Origin: Bacteroidales bacterium | Lineage (GTDB): Bacteria > Bacteroidota > Bacteroidia > Bacteroidales > JAADJA01 | Length of the DNA: 43,084 nt | Assembly (NCBI GenBank): GCA_030596605.1 | Contig: JAUVJI010000016.1 | Location: 1-43,084, forward strand | Direction: 5' to 3' | Shown: piece after piece, positions 1 to 8,337 of the stretch | How positions within the stretch are numbered: position 1 is the stretch's first letter | Layout of the letters: the number at the start of each line of letters is the position of its first letter | Translations under genes and position numbers: made by a program | Notes under the pieces: model-generated | Database searches by the model: none | Told to the model about the DNA's origin: nothing | What the model saw: the letters and a program-made list of their open reading frames with translations, nothing else

Positions 1-605
1 GAAGCATATTGATCACAGATGAATCTGTAATTGGAAATGCTAATCAGGAATTGCCAACTTTTTCTAATAGTCCTGACGTTTTAGATGCAGGAGATTGTCC
101 TGAAGTATATCAAAACGAAGTATTATATCCTGAAATTAGTTCGATTACTAATTTCATTTTTGAAGATGGCCCCTTTAATGGACAGGCTTATGCCTATCAC
201 AATTCTTGTGCGTTGTCTTTGGATAACGTGGTCTATAAATCGTTTTTCACCAGCTTTGATCTTTCCCAGTTTACAAACGATGATGATATTAATATGATAA
301 TACAAGATGCATTAGATTGGTTCGGTTATATTCCTGTTGGTATTGAACCAAATCCGACTCCTGATGAACAATTTGTTACTGTGTATCCTAATCCGAACTA
401 CGGAAAATTTAATATTGAAATTTCAAATATTGAAATTACGAATTTAAGCATACAAATATTTAATTCGCAGGGGAAAATTATTTTTCAGAAAGAATTATCT
501 GATAATACTGAAAATATTGATATTTCTAATTATGCTAAAGGAATTTATTTATTGAAAGTAGAGGGAGAAAACAAAAGTATTTTCAAAAAATTAATTATCC
601 AATAA
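1..605 (+). CDS. C-terminal part of a secreted protein with T9SS type A sorting domain (5' end outside window)
   Basis: The reading frame is open to the left edge (a TTG at position 9 is not a convincing start), so this is the 3' part of a longer gene. The last ~80 residues are a type A T9SS sorting domain: VYPNPNYGKF, then IQIFNSQGKIIFQKEL, then NYAKGIYLLKVEG and a basic end (FKKLIIQ). By family knowledge such proteins cross the outer membrane through T9SS and are anchored or released after the domain is cleaved. The upstream ~110 residues include IIQDALDWFGY, a segment that often precedes the sorting domain in secreted peptidases, but no catalytic motif is visible, so the activity is unknown. 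A long hairpin follows the stop. Confidence 0.85.
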   Translation, partial: SILITDESVIGNANQELPTFSNSPDVLDAGDCPEVYQNEVLYPEISSITNFIFEDGPFNGQAYAYHNSCALSLDNVVYKSFFTSFDLSQFTNDDDINMIIQDALDWFGYIPVGIEPNPTPDEQFVTVYPNPNYGKFNIEISNIEITNLSIQIFNSQGKIIFQKELSDNTENIDISNYAKGIYLLKVEGENKSIFKKLIIQ

Positions 606-623
606 GTTGATATTTATAAAAAT

Positions 624-664
624 AGACTTGTCTGAAAACAGGAAAATTGTTTTTGGGCAAGTCT
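624..664 (+). terminator. Hairpin, probable terminator of the T9SS cargo gene
   Basis: A 16-bp stem (624-639 with 649-664, allowing a few G-T pairs; outer arms AGACTTG/CAAGTCT) with a 9-base loop lies 18 bases after the stop codon. The T-tract after it is weak (GTTTCT), so termination is inferred from place and stem length. Confidence 0.5.
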
Positions 665-671
665 GTTTCTG

Positions 672-858
672 AAATTATACAATCTTGAAGAATGGTACTT
701 TTCTATAATAGACATCATTGAAACACTTACTAATAGTCATAATCCCCCGAAGATGTTGGAGTGACTTAAAAAGGAAATTGACGAAAGTTGAATATGAACG
801 TATAGAAGAAACAGAAGATCCAGAGCGGCCACGCTTGAAGGGAACTATTCAAATTTAA
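672..858 (+). pseudogene. Decayed antirepressor/BRO-N-type gene remnant
   Basis: Two short coding blocks in different frames resemble one family. The first reads EEWYFSIIDIIETLTNS followed by a stop at 762-764; this matches the start of the BRO-N/phage-antirepressor-like proteins common in Bacteroidota (EEWYFS-x-xDVIxxLT). The second, from 787, reads VEYERIEETEDPE, which resembles the later 'VGxERIxEIxDPE' part of the same proteins. Start codon, middle and C-terminus are missing, so it is a remnant with an internal deletion and a frame change. The family match is from memory; these are short blocks and the call is moderate. Confidence 0.5.
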
Positions 859-874
859 ATAATTGATTCATAAT

Positions 875-921
875 CTTTGAGCCTGCCTCACTAGCCATAG
901 GATTGCGAGGCAGGCTCAAAG
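875..921. repeat. Perfect 15-bp-arm palindromic repeat
   Basis: CTTTGAGCCTGCCTC (875-889) is exactly repeated in inverted orientation at 907-921 around a 17-base loop. It lies between two gene remnants and not directly after an intact gene, so it is more likely a dispersed palindromic (REP-like) element than a terminator. Confidence 0.7.
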
Positions 922-971
922 CAGAGATTGATTGAAGACCAATTTATTTAAAAAGAATAATTTGCATTTTA

Positions 972-1232
972 AAGAAAACCAGGCCATGTGTTATTATTTC
1001 ACCAAACGAAATGAATAACCATCTCCGTACTATTGTTATCTCGCCTATGACTACAAAGTCAAAAAAGTATCCAACCAGAATAGAAATTAAACTTGACAAC
1101 AAAATAGCTTGGGTTGTAATCGACCAAATCAGGACTATAGACAAACAGCGAATAATTAAAATACTTGGTCGATTATCAAAACCAGAAATTAATGAAGTAA
1201 AAGCCATTTTAAAAGAGACATTTGTAGACTAA
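972..1232 (+). pseudogene. 5'-truncated MazF/PemK-type toxin remnant
   Basis: Translation in one frame gives KKTRPCVIISPNEMNNHLRT, then PMTTKSKKYPTRIEI and VVIDQIRTIDKQRIIKILG, which is MazF/PemK from the conserved KxTRP motif to the C-terminus. The first ~25 residues of the fold (GEIWxxxLxPxxGxE) are absent: the frame continues upstream into unrelated sequence without a start. An internal ATG at 1011 would give 73 residues but would lack the catalytic KTRP strand. It sits 185 bases before an intact MazF-type operon, but its sequence type (CVIISPNEMN) differs from the intact toxin, so it is a separate lost system and not a recent duplicate. Confidence 0.75.
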
Positions 1233-1366
1233 ACGATAGGTATCAGTACTTATATCACAATTAGCTGCTAAGATTACAGTTAAGATAGAATCGGAATTTA
1301 AGAATCTGTGGAAAAAATAATCTTAATCTTGTGCGGCATATAAAAATAAAAATTTTCTAAAATTAC

Positions 1367-1397
1367 TTTGAATATATACTAAAAGGATATACCTTTG
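1367..1397 (+). promoter_or_regulatory. Promoter of the antitoxin-toxin operon
   Basis: TTTG (1367-1370), 19 bases, then TACCTTTG (1390-1397) fits the Bacteroidota sigma-A consensus TTTG-N19-TAnnTTTG exactly. The antitoxin ATG is 20 bases further on. Confidence 0.75.
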
Positions 1398-1418
1398 TGA
1401 TATTAAATAGTAATATCA
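1382..1418 (+). promoter_or_regulatory. Operator-like palindromes over the TA promoter
   Basis: Two perfect inverted repeats overlap the promoter and start codon: AAAGG-ATATA-CCTTT (1382-1396) covers the -7 box, and TGATATTA-AATAG-TAATATCA (1398-1418) ends on the first base of the antitoxin ATG. RHH antitoxins typically repress their own operon by binding such sites; that these are the sites here is inference. Confidence 0.55.
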
Positions 1419-1648
1419 TGAAAAACGTATCATTAAAAATTGACGATTCAATCTTTGGAGAAACTGAAAAGATTCTATCCAGGATAAAGAAACCAAGAAA
1501 CAGGTATATCAATGAAGCGATTGATTATTATAATCGATTGCAGAAGCGATTATTGCTGGAAAAGAAACTTAAAAAAGAATCTGATATGGTAAAAGAGGAC
1601 TCTATGTCTGTTCTGAAAGAATTTGAGGAGATTGATTATGTCGATTAA
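1418..1648 (+). CDS. Ribbon-helix-helix antitoxin of a MazF-type toxin-antitoxin pair
   Basis: A 76-residue protein starting MKNVSLKIDDSIF, chosen because this ATG follows the promoter and gives the usual RHH N-terminus (strand VSLKIDDSIF, helices up to INEAIDYYNRLQ). The C-terminal half is charged (KKLKKESDMVKED) and would wrap the toxin. The gene overlaps the toxin gene by 11 bases, the usual translational coupling in type II toxin-antitoxin operons. It should neutralise the downstream MazF-type RNase and, with it, repress the shared promoter. RHH is inferred from pattern; exact subfamily not assigned. Confidence 0.8.
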   Translation: MKNVSLKIDDSIFGETEKILSRIKKPRNRYINEAIDYYNRLQKRLLLEKKLKKESDMVKEDSMSVLKEFEEIDYVD

Positions 1649-1985
1649 GCAATTCGAAATCTGGATTGCCGATTTGAATCCGCAGATAGGGACAGAACCA
1701 GGCAAAACAAGGCCGGTATTGGTACTTCAGACAAATTTTCTAAATAAGATACCACATCCTTCAACATTAATTTGCCCTATTACAACAAATGTGAAAAAAG
1801 GCTCTGAAATTTTAAGGGTTCATTTAAAAAAGGGACAAGTAAATTTAAATCAAGACAGTGATATAATGATTGATCAAATTCGGGCAATTGATAACAACAG
1901 GTTAATTAAGAAAGTTGGAACTTTACGTAGAGAATCAATTGTTTTGGTAAAAGAAAATATTAAAATACTACTTGATATAGAATAA
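1638..1985 (+). CDS. MazF/PemK-type endoribonuclease toxin
   Basis: A 115-residue protein with the full MazF fold signature: FEIWIADLNPQIGTEPGKTRP at residues 6-26 (the GxxxGKTRP loop holds the catalytic arginine and neighbouring groups), LICPITTNV in the middle, and SDIMIDQIRAIDNNRL near 74-89. Family members cut mRNA at short sequence motifs and arrest growth when free of antitoxin. The start ATG inside the antitoxin gene was preferred over an upstream in-frame ATG at 1623 because it begins the conserved first strand. The operon has its own promoter and palindromes and lies beside a remnant of another MazF gene. Confidence 0.92.
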   Translation: MSIKQFEIWIADLNPQIGTEPGKTRPVLVLQTNFLNKIPHPSTLICPITTNVKKGSEILRVHLKKGQVNLNQDSDIMIDQIRAIDNNRLIKKVGTLRRESIVLVKENIKILLDIE

Positions 1986-2242
1986 TGTACGACAGCGCAT
2001 CAAGCACTAAAATATTACATGCAGCAGACGAATATGTTTGCAGACAAATTCTAAAAATACCAGAAGATGAATTTATGACCGACTACAGTTCCTTTATTGA
2101 CGAGGAAATTAAGAAGAAAACCGGTCCATTAAAACAGCTATGCGATAATGCTCCCCAAACGATTGGACTGTGCATAGGCCAAACTGTCAAGCCAAATACC
2201 TCCCCACTATCGGCATCCTTCTTCCCATACCAAAAGCTTTAG
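1985..2242 (+). CDS. Doubtful 85-residue ORF downstream of the MazF toxin
   Basis: The ATG overlaps the toxin stop by one base (TAATG), which would suit a third operon member. I recognise no family; the protein is mixed-charge with no membrane segment. The last 56 bases run antisense into the 3' end of the convergent nadE gene, so the C-terminus is probably not conserved. It may be a remnant or a chance frame; the coupling to the toxin is the main argument for it. Confidence 0.3.
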   Translation: MYDSASSTKILHAADEYVCRQILKIPEDEFMTDYSSFIDEEIKKKTGPLKQLCDNAPQTIGLCIGQTVKPNTSPLSASFFPYQKL

Positions 2243-3824
2243 GTGAAACCCTTAAAATAGGAGGGGTTTGGTAACGTTTGTATTCATTTGTATTCACCAG
2301 CTTCAAGATCCTTTTCACAACATTTTCATCAAATCCCATGTTTATCAATTCCTTTGGCCCTTTACGTTGCTCAATGTATTGAAATAAAATTTCATCCAAG
2401 ATTTCATATTCAGGCAGGGAATCCGAATCTTTCTGATCATGCCTTAATTCGGCAGACGGAGGTTTAATGATCGTATTATTGGGGATTATTTCTTTCTTCC
2501 TGTTAATATACTTTGCCAGTTCGAAAACTTCGGTTTTATATACATCACCCAAAACCGACAGTCCGCCATTCATATCACCATACAAAGTTCCATATCCAAC
2601 AGCAGCTTCACTTTTATTGGAGGTGTTCAATAAAATATATCCAAACTTATTCGATAGCGCCATCAGGTAAACTCCCCTTATCCTGGCCTGGATATTTTCT
2701 TCGGCAATGTCGAAGGGAAGATCTTTAAATATTGGATTCAAAGTTTGACTAAAACTATTGTAAGCATTCTCAATTGAAATGGTTTCGTATGGACTTCCAA
2801 GATTTTCAGCCAGATTCCTTGCGTCCTTTACAGAATGATCGGAAGAATATTGAGAGGGCAGCAATACACCTTTTACATTGTCGGGTCCGAGTGCCTCTGC
2901 AGCCAGTACCATCGTTAAGGCAGAATCAATGCCACCGGACAAACCCAGAATCGCTTGTGAGAACCCTAGTTTATTGAAATAATTTTTGACACCCATCACA
3001 AGTGCATCATGAATAAGTGCAATTTTAGACGGTTTTTTTGTTTTTGATATTTCAGAAGGCCTTTCAATATCTTCCAGGTCGTAAACCCTTAGATCCTCTT
3101 TAAAATAATTGAGTTCATCAACAATCTGCCCCTGTGAATTCAATACCATGGACCCGCCATCGAATAAAAGTTCAGTTTGAGCACCAACATGGTTTACATA
3201 AAATAAAGGCAGTTTGTATTTATTTACATTTTGTTTGAGCTTTATCCTTCGGCGTTCAGCTTGCTCATAATGAAAAGGAGATGCGGCAATATTGATGATG
3301 AGGTCAGGATTTTGTTTGTACAACTCATCCATGGGATTCCCAACATATAACAGATCGTCTCCAATATTCCAGATATCTTCACATATTGTAATGGCCAGTC
3401 TTTTACCTTTAAAATCTATCGTATTAAAAACAGTATTGGGCTCAAAATAGCGGTATTCATCAAAAATGTCATAGTTGGGCAGCAGTGATTTATGGTGTTT
3501 GAAAATTACCTTTCCTTCAGCCAGGAAACAAGCAGAATTAAATAAATTTTTTCCTTTTACCTGGGGGTTTTTTGTTGGAGCGCCAATGATGGCAGCTATA
3601 CCAAAACATTCTTTGGCAATTCGATTAACTGAATCATCGCATTTGTTTATAAAATCATCAAATTCCAGAAAATCACGGGGAGGATAACCTGAGATGGCAA
3701 GTTCGGCAAATACGATTATGTCAGCGCCACTGTTTTTGGCTTTATGGATAGCCTCAATGACTTTTTTCTCATTGTTTTCGAAATTTCCGATGTGGTAGTT
3801 TATTTGGGCTAATGCAATTTTCAC
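2187..3824 (-). CDS. nadE: Glutamine-dependent NAD+ synthetase
   Basis: This 545-residue protein converts nicotinic acid adenine dinucleotide to NAD+ with ATP, using ammonia from glutamine. The N-terminal nitrilase-like glutaminase domain shows the catalytic triad: E41 (FAELAISGYPP), K112 (HHKSLLPNYD) and C148 (AITICEDIWN). The C-terminal synthetase domain has the ATP-pyrophosphatase loop SGGIDS at 296-301, and the usual NTSNKSE and GDMNGG segments. Length fits the glutamine-dependent class. The start is GTG: an N-terminus MKIALAQINYHIG fits the family and there is no ATG upstream before the previous gene's stop. It follows the barrel gene on the same strand by 23 bases, so co-transcription is likely. 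Confidence 0.95.
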   Translation of the reverse strand: MKIALAQINYHIGNFENNEKKVIEAIHKAKNSGADIIVFAELAISGYPPRDFLEFDDFINKCDDSVNRIAKECFGIAAIIGAPTKNPQVKGKNLFNSACFLAEGKVIFKHHKSLLPNYDIFDEYRYFEPNTVFNTIDFKGKRLAITICEDIWNIGDDLLYVGNPMDELYKQNPDLIINIAASPFHYEQAERRRIKLKQNVNKYKLPLFYVNHVGAQTELLFDGGSMVLNSQGQIVDELNYFKEDLRVYDLEDIERPSEISKTKKPSKIALIHDALVMGVKNYFNKLGFSQAILGLSGGIDSALTMVLAAEALGPDNVKGVLLPSQYSSDHSVKDARNLAENLGSPYETISIENAYNSFSQTLNPIFKDLPFDIAEENIQARIRGVYLMALSNKFGYILLNTSNKSEAAVGYGTLYGDMNGGLSVLGDVYKTEVFELAKYINRKKEIIPNNTIIKPPSAELRHDQKDSDSLPEYEILDEILFQYIEQRKGPKELINMGFDENVVKRILKLVNTNEYKRYQTPPILRVSPKAFGMGRRMPIVGRYLA

Positions 3825-3847
3825 CTTGGTTATTTTTAATGGAATAA

Positions 3848-4537
3848 TTAAAACATGATACCTACATTGAGTTGAAAATAATGAAGGTGGGCTCTTTGCG
3901 TTTCAAGTGATATTTTATTCTCGCCCTTTAAAATGTTTGAAAGGCCATTATGAAAGGTTACCTCAATAATGATCGAGGTTGAGTTATCAATGAAATATTC
4001 AAGGCCGGCGCCAAAGATCAGAGACTCTTTCATAAATGTAATATCATCTTTTATGTCTTCTTCAAAATTTATTGAGTTTTGATCGTCTTTTGGGAAAAAT
4101 TCATCCTTCGATTTTGCTTTTAAGTTGAAAGCCGTACCCAGGCCAATTTCACCATAATAGGCAATCTTGCCAAACTGATTTGTTCTCATTTTTATTGTCA
4201 ATGGAACTTCAAGATATTGAAGTTTATGTTTCCTATGCATAATTCCAGAAACTGAATCAGTGAGAGTCATAATCGAATCAGGGTATTCCAGCTGTACATT
4301 TAAATAATCCATATTGATACCGGTTTTAAAGAAATAGTTTTCCGTTAATGTGACATCAGCTATAAAACCCCATGAAAATCCCATCTGATTACCATCATTT
4401 TTATATTCTTTGGTATCGGGAGATATCCATGCAAGATTGGGTGCAACAGTTACTCCGAAACGGAAAGGCTTTACCTGAGAGTAACAATTTACACCTAAAA
4501 TCAGTATGAATAACAAAATGAAAACTTTAGCTCTCAT
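3848..4537 (-). CDS. Outer-membrane beta-barrel protein (PorT/OMP_b-brl-like family)
   Basis: A 229-residue protein with a signal peptide (MRAKVFILLFILILGVNCYSQ, cleavage near residue 20) and alternating strands typical of a small eight-stranded barrel: FRFGVTVAPNLAW at the start, YLEVPLTIKMRT in the middle and a last strand ending HYFQLNVGIMF. The family is the broad 'porin family / PorT-like' group of Bacteroidota. Whether it is the true T9SS component PorT cannot be decided by eye. It is upstream of nadE on the same strand and divergent from a second small barrel gene. A lipid or assembly role is possible; function unknown. Confidence 0.75.
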   Translation of the reverse strand: MRAKVFILLFILILGVNCYSQVKPFRFGVTVAPNLAWISPDTKEYKNDGNQMGFSWGFIADVTLTENYFFKTGINMDYLNVQLEYPDSIMTLTDSVSGIMHRKHKLQYLEVPLTIKMRTNQFGKIAYYGEIGLGTAFNLKAKSKDEFFPKDDQNSINFEEDIKDDITFMKESLIFGAGLEYFIDNSTSIIIEVTFHNGLSNILKGENKISLETQRAHLHYFQLNVGIMF

Positions 4538-4635
4538 TGTTTTTAAGATTATTGGGTAATCCTCAACAAAAATAATGATTTAAAGAAAGATAAATTTATT
4601 TAAATAATAATATTTTAATGATAAAGTTATTATTG

Positions 4636-4643
4636 TAGTTTTG
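4636..4643 (+). promoter_or_regulatory. -7 promoter box for the second barrel gene
   Basis: TAGTTTTG fits TAnnTTTG and lies 26 bases before the ATG of the barrel gene. I do not see a clear TTTG -33 box. Confidence 0.4.
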
Positions 4644-4669
4644 TTGATAATACATTAAAATTGTCATTT

Positions 4670-5323
4670 ATGAAAAAGCTATTGTTGCTCGCAATTATCG
4701 TTTGTATAAGCGGCTATACTTTTGGTCAGTTGAATTTTGGGATAAAAGCAGCCGTTACCATGAATAAGCTAACCACTGATCTGGATGACTGGGCAGATGC
4801 CGCTAAAACAAGTTTCCAGGCCGGTGCATTTGTAAGAATTGGTAAAAAATTCCATGTGCAGCCCGAAGGCTATATTACGATAAAACAAGGGGAGTTTAAT
4901 TTTGATCTGCCCGAGGATATAACAGATGAAAACTCACTGTTAGAATCAGTTGATAATACAATTAAATTGACAACCTTTGATATCCCTTTGCTAATCGGAT
5001 ATAAATTGCTTAAGCCCAAGAAATTGAATGTCAGGGTGCAGGCCGGTCCGGTAATGTCACTTGTTTTAAATAAAAAGTATACTATATCATATGAAGGTAT
5101 AAGTTCAGATGATAAAAATGCACTTGAGGAGTCATTGGATAATACAAATTGGGGACTGCAGTTGGGCGGAGGTATTGATATTCTGTTTTTAACAGTGGAT
5201 GTCCGCTATGAATTTGGTCTCAGCAACTTATATGATAAACCTAGTATCGACCTGGGTGATTATTTACCAGAAAAATATAAGAACAACGTGTTTTTTGTTA
5301 GTGTTGGGTGGAAGATCATGTAA
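4670..5323 (+). CDS. Outer-membrane beta-barrel protein (OMP_b-brl family)
   Basis: 217 residues from MKKLLLLAIIVCISGYTFGQ, a classic signal peptide; the TTG nine bases upstream is not needed. The mature part starts LNFGIKAAVTMNKL and ends VFFVSVGWKIM, with strands such as FQAGAFVRIGKKFHVQPEGY and LTTFDIPLLIGYKLL that are typical of the small PorT-like/opacity-type barrels of Bacteroidota. It is divergent from a related barrel gene; the two may be old paralogues, though they share little sequence I can see. No partner or substrate can be named. Confidence 0.8.
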   Translation: MKKLLLLAIIVCISGYTFGQLNFGIKAAVTMNKLTTDLDDWADAAKTSFQAGAFVRIGKKFHVQPEGYITIKQGEFNFDLPEDITDENSLLESVDNTIKLTTFDIPLLIGYKLLKPKKLNVRVQAGPVMSLVLNKKYTISYEGISSDDKNALEESLDNTNWGLQLGGGIDILFLTVDVRYEFGLSNLYDKPSIDLGDYLPEKYKNNVFFVSVGWKIM

Positions 5324-5385
5324 TTTGCATTGAATGAAAGTATTTGATATTTTTATGAAGATGGATAATTTTCTTGAGCCAATAG

Positions 5386-5452
5386 CATTCCCGCGAAAGC
5401 TGGGAATCCATATAATCTGATATAGTCTGGATTCCTGATCAGGTCAGGAATG
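5386..5452. repeat. REP-like inverted repeat (ATTCCCGCGAAAGC...GGAATG type)
   Basis: CATTCCCGCGAAAGCTGGGA then ATCCA on the left and TGGATTCCTGATCAGG then TCAGGAATG on the right form a long hairpin with internal sub-stems (CATTCC/GGAATG, AATCCA/TGGATT). Elements of this wording are scattered through many bacterial genomes between genes. It separates the barrel gene from gldB. Confidence 0.65.
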
Positions 5453-5521
5453 CTCTTTTCTTCGATTATTAGTTATGAGACTGCTACATGTTTTTGCAAC
5501 TTTAAAGAGAACCAAATTTTT

Positions 5522-6523
5522 ATGAAAATAAGTACCGTGCTTTTATTCCTGCTTGCCGCAATTATTTTATTTTCCTGCCAATCCGGTTCCAACCGTTTAA
5601 ATGTGGATGTAAGTGATATAGAAATTGAAAATATTAAAATCCATAGATATGGCAAAGCGCTTTTCGAAGTTGACAGAAGTAATCTCAAAGAAGAATTAAA
5701 ACGGTTACAACCTCAATACAGTGTTTTTCTTAATGGAAATCTGGATGACACTTTAAACATAATCCAGCTATCAGAATATATTAATGATACTTTGCTGATA
5801 GCAGTAAGTAACGACTGTTTCTTAACTTTCCCTGATTTGAATGATCTTGAAGCCGGACTAACGAATACTTTTAAATATTTAAAGTATTATTATCCTGAAA
5901 AGAACATACCGGCTGTTTTTACTTATATCTCCGGATTTGACTATGAATATCCGGTTCAATATTTTGAAGATAATCTGCTAATAGCCCTTGATATGTATTT
6001 GGGTGAAACCTATACAAGGTATTATAACCTTGGCCTTCCTAAATATATATTAAAAAAGTTCAGTAATGAATATATTATCAGGGACTGCATTTGTGAGATG
6101 GCTAAAAGCGAAATTGATTATAAAAAAATCGGGAATGCTTTGCTTGATGCTATGATCAATGAGGGAAAGATCCTTTGGTCTGTTGAAGCCATGACCCCCG
6201 GTATTAAAGAAACGATCATTATCGACTATACAGTAGAACAATTGCAATGGGCAAAGGATAATGAAGGCAATGTTTGGGCGTTTATGATCGAAAGCAATTT
6301 ACTTTACTCCAAGGAAATGCAGGTTATGCAGAAGTTTATTTACGACAGCCCTTTCACTTCCTATTTCGGTCAGGAATCACCACCGCGATTGGGTTGGTGG
6401 ATAGGTTGGCAAATTGTTCGCTCTTATATGGAAAATCATCCTGAAATAAGCCTGATTGATTTAATGAAAAATATCGATGCCCAAAAAATACTCAGCCAAT
6501 CAGGTTACAAGCCTCAAATTTAA
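5522..6523 (+). CDS. gldB: Gliding motility / T9SS-associated lipoprotein GldB
   Basis: 333 residues starting MKISTVLLFLLAAIILFSCQ, a lipoprotein signal with lipobox LFSC. This ATG was chosen over an earlier in-frame ATG at 5450 because it starts the signal peptide and the earlier one lies in the repeat. The mature protein has GldB family features: IENIKIHRYGKALFE near the start, FTYISGFDYEYPVQ and LLIALDMYLGE in the middle, ending with LGWWIGWQIVRSYMENHPE. GldB is a conserved envelope lipoprotein required for gliding in flavobacteria and kept in non-gliding Bacteroidota with T9SS. The neighbouring gldC of flavobacteria is absent here, while nadE proximity resembles the flavobacterial locus. 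Confidence 0.88.
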   Translation: MKISTVLLFLLAAIILFSCQSGSNRLNVDVSDIEIENIKIHRYGKALFEVDRSNLKEELKRLQPQYSVFLNGNLDDTLNIIQLSEYINDTLLIAVSNDCFLTFPDLNDLEAGLTNTFKYLKYYYPEKNIPAVFTYISGFDYEYPVQYFEDNLLIALDMYLGETYTRYYNLGLPKYILKKFSNEYIIRDCICEMAKSEIDYKKIGNALLDAMINEGKILWSVEAMTPGIKETIIIDYTVEQLQWAKDNEGNVWAFMIESNLLYSKEMQVMQKFIYDSPFTSYFGQESPPRLGWWIGWQIVRSYMENHPEISLIDLMKNIDAQKILSQSGYKPQI

Positions 6524-6532
6524 GCCTTGTAA

Positions 6533-6551
6533 TATTCAATATTTTTGAATA
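6533..6551 (+). terminator. Weak AT-rich hairpin after gldB
   Basis: TATTCAA-TATTT-TTGAATA is a perfect 7-bp-arm palindrome 9 bases after the gldB stop, followed by AATTTTAG. It may end the gldB transcript, but AT-rich palindromes arise by chance in this genome. Confidence 0.3.
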
Positions 6552-6653
6552 ATTTTAGCGATTATAACTAAGCCGTAAATTTCTTAATACATTAATTTAT
6601 TTAATATTCATTTTGTATTAAGCAGAATACAGGCATGGAATTAATCCAAACAG

Positions 6654-8198
6654 ATGAACAAGCTTGTTAAAACATATGGAAGTACGATTATCGGTATAGA
6701 TGCTATTACTATTACCGTTGAAGTTGATGTCGGTCGGGGCGCTAAATTTTATCTCGTTGGATTACCTGATAATGCTGTGAAAGAAAGTCAGCAGCGTATT
6801 TATGCAGCCCTGGCTAATAGTGGCTATCGCTGGCCAGGAAAAGGGATTACGGTAAATATGGCTCCGGCTGATATTAAGAAAGAAGGCTCCGCTTATGACC
6901 TTACCATTGCCATCGGCATTTTGGCAGCTTCAGGCCAGATTGAAAATGAGAATGTCGGGAATTACCTGATCATGGGAGAATTGTCCCTCGATGGTGGTTT
7001 GCAGCCAATGAGAGGCGCTCTGCCAATTGCCATTGAAGCAAGAAAGCAAGGATTTAACGGGTTCATTCTACCCAAACAAAATGCAAAGGAAGCGGCCATT
7101 GTAAATGATCTTGAAGTATTGGGTGTTGAGAATATTATAGAAGTAATTGATTTTTTTAATGGTAAATTATCAATTAGCCCGACAAAAGTAAACACAAGAG
7201 AAGAGTTCTTTTCCAGCCTGAGCGATTATCAATTTGATTTCTCCGATGTAAAAGGGCAGGAGAATATTAAACGGGCTTTGGAAATAGCCGCCGCCGGTGG
7301 CCATAATGTTATTTTAATAGGTCCGCCCGGAGCCGGTAAAACCATGCTTGCCAAACGTCTTCCATCCATATTGCCCCCATTAAATTTATACGAAGCATTA
7401 GAAACCACTAAAATTCATTCGGTTTCAGGGAAATTATCAAAAGATACTTCACTAATTTCAGTCCGGCCTTTCAGGTCGCCCCACCATACCATCAGTGATG
7501 CAGGCCTTGTGGGGGGAGGGACTTATCCTAATCCGGGTGAGATTTCACTGGCACACAATGGTGTTCTGTTTCTTGATGAACTTCCCGAATTTAAGCGAAC
7601 AGTTCTGGAAGTGATGCGGCAGCCGATGGAAGACAGGATTGTCACCATTTCAAGGGCTAAACTTACAGTTGAATTCCCTGCGAGTTTTATGCTGGTAGCC
7701 AGTATGAATCCCTGTCCATGCGGGTATTATAACCATCCTGATAAGGATTGCACTTGTGTACCCGGAATGGTAGAAAGGTATTTAAATAAAATATCAGGGC
7801 CATTACTTGATAGGATTGATATTCATGTAGAAGTTGTGCCTGTTCCATTTCGGGAACTTTCTGATGATAGAAAGAGTGAAAAAAGCGAAGCTATCAGAAC
7901 GCGGGTTATAGAAGCTAGAATAATACAGGAGAAAAGGTATGAAGAATCAAAAGGTATTTATTGCAATTCCCAGATGACAAGCAAGCAATTGAGGCAAATC
8001 TGCAAGATTGATGATACAGGACAAACCCTTCTTAAAACTGCCATGGAAAAATTGAATCTTTCAGCCAGGGCATATGACCGGATATTGAAAGTGGCAAGGA
8101 CGATTGCTGACCTGGAAAAATCTCAGGATATACAAACAGAACATTTGGCGGAAGCTATTCAATACCGGAGTTTGGATAGGGAGAATTGGGGTGGATAG
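6654..8198 (+). CDS. comM: ComM/YifB family Mg-chelatase-like AAA+ ATPase
   Basis: 514 residues, the normal length. ComM is a hexameric helicase that drives branch migration of incoming DNA strands during natural transformation and recombination. Visible parts: the N-terminal ChlI/Lon-like domain ([34 protein letters not shown]), Walker A GPPGAGKT at ~223-230, Walker [11 protein letters not shown] near 304, the zinc-type cysteines of MNPCPCGYY and DCTCVPG, and the C-terminal Mg-chelatase domain. The last 59 codons are present a second time 5.4 kb downstream in diverged form, so the gene's 3' end is an island boundary. The gene is intact, whichever copy of the end is the original. Confidence 0.95.
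   Translation: MNKLVKTYGSTIIGIDAITITVEVDVGRGAKFYLVGLPDNAVKESQQRIYAALANSGYRWPGKGITVNMAPADIKKEGSAYDLTIAIGILAASGQIENENVGNYLIMGELSLDGGLQPMRGALPIAIEARKQGFNGFILPKQNAKEAAIVNDLEVLGVENIIEVIDFFNGKLSISPTKVNTREEFFSSLSDYQFDFSDVKGQENIKRALEIAAAGGHNVILIGPPGAGKTMLAKRLPSILPPLNLYEALETTKIHSVSGKLSKDTSLISVRPFRSPHHTISDAGLVGGGTYPNPGEISLAHNGVLFLDELPEFKRTVLEVMRQPMEDRIVTISRAKLTVEFPASFMLVASMNPCPCGYYNHPDKDCTCVPGMVERYLNKISGPLLDRIDIHVEVVPVPFRELSDDRKSEKSEAIRTRVIEARIIQEKRYEESKGIYCNSQMTSKQLRQICKIDDTGQTLLKTAMEKLNLSARAYDRILKVARTIADLEKSQDIQTEHLAEAIQYRSLDRENWGG
8022..8047 (+). repeat. Left copy of the 26-bp direct repeat in comM
   Basis: These 26 bases, starting CAAACCCTTCTTAAAAC, occur identically at 13470-13495, 5,448 bases apart. 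After this block the two copies diverge, which marks it as the likely crossover or attachment core of the island. Confidence 0.8.
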
Positions 8199-8210
8199 TT
8201 GATAATAGTC

Positions 8211-8250
8211 ACGAGTCACGCCACCTTACCAAGCCAGGCTGGAAGACTCG
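8211..8250 (-). repeat. Island palindromic repeat, copy 1
   Basis: Read on the minus strand: GCGAGTCTTCCAGCCTGG, spacer, GGTGGCGTGACTCGT. Outer arms CGAGTC and GACTCG are complementary. It begins 12 bases after the comM stop codon, i.e. at the island edge. Confidence 0.7.
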
Positions 8251-8337
8251 CCCAGTGGGGACTAATTTTTATTGGCTTCTGGCGGTATTGTTTTTAAAAA
8301 ACTGTATTTTTATAAACTTATATACACCATTAACAAA

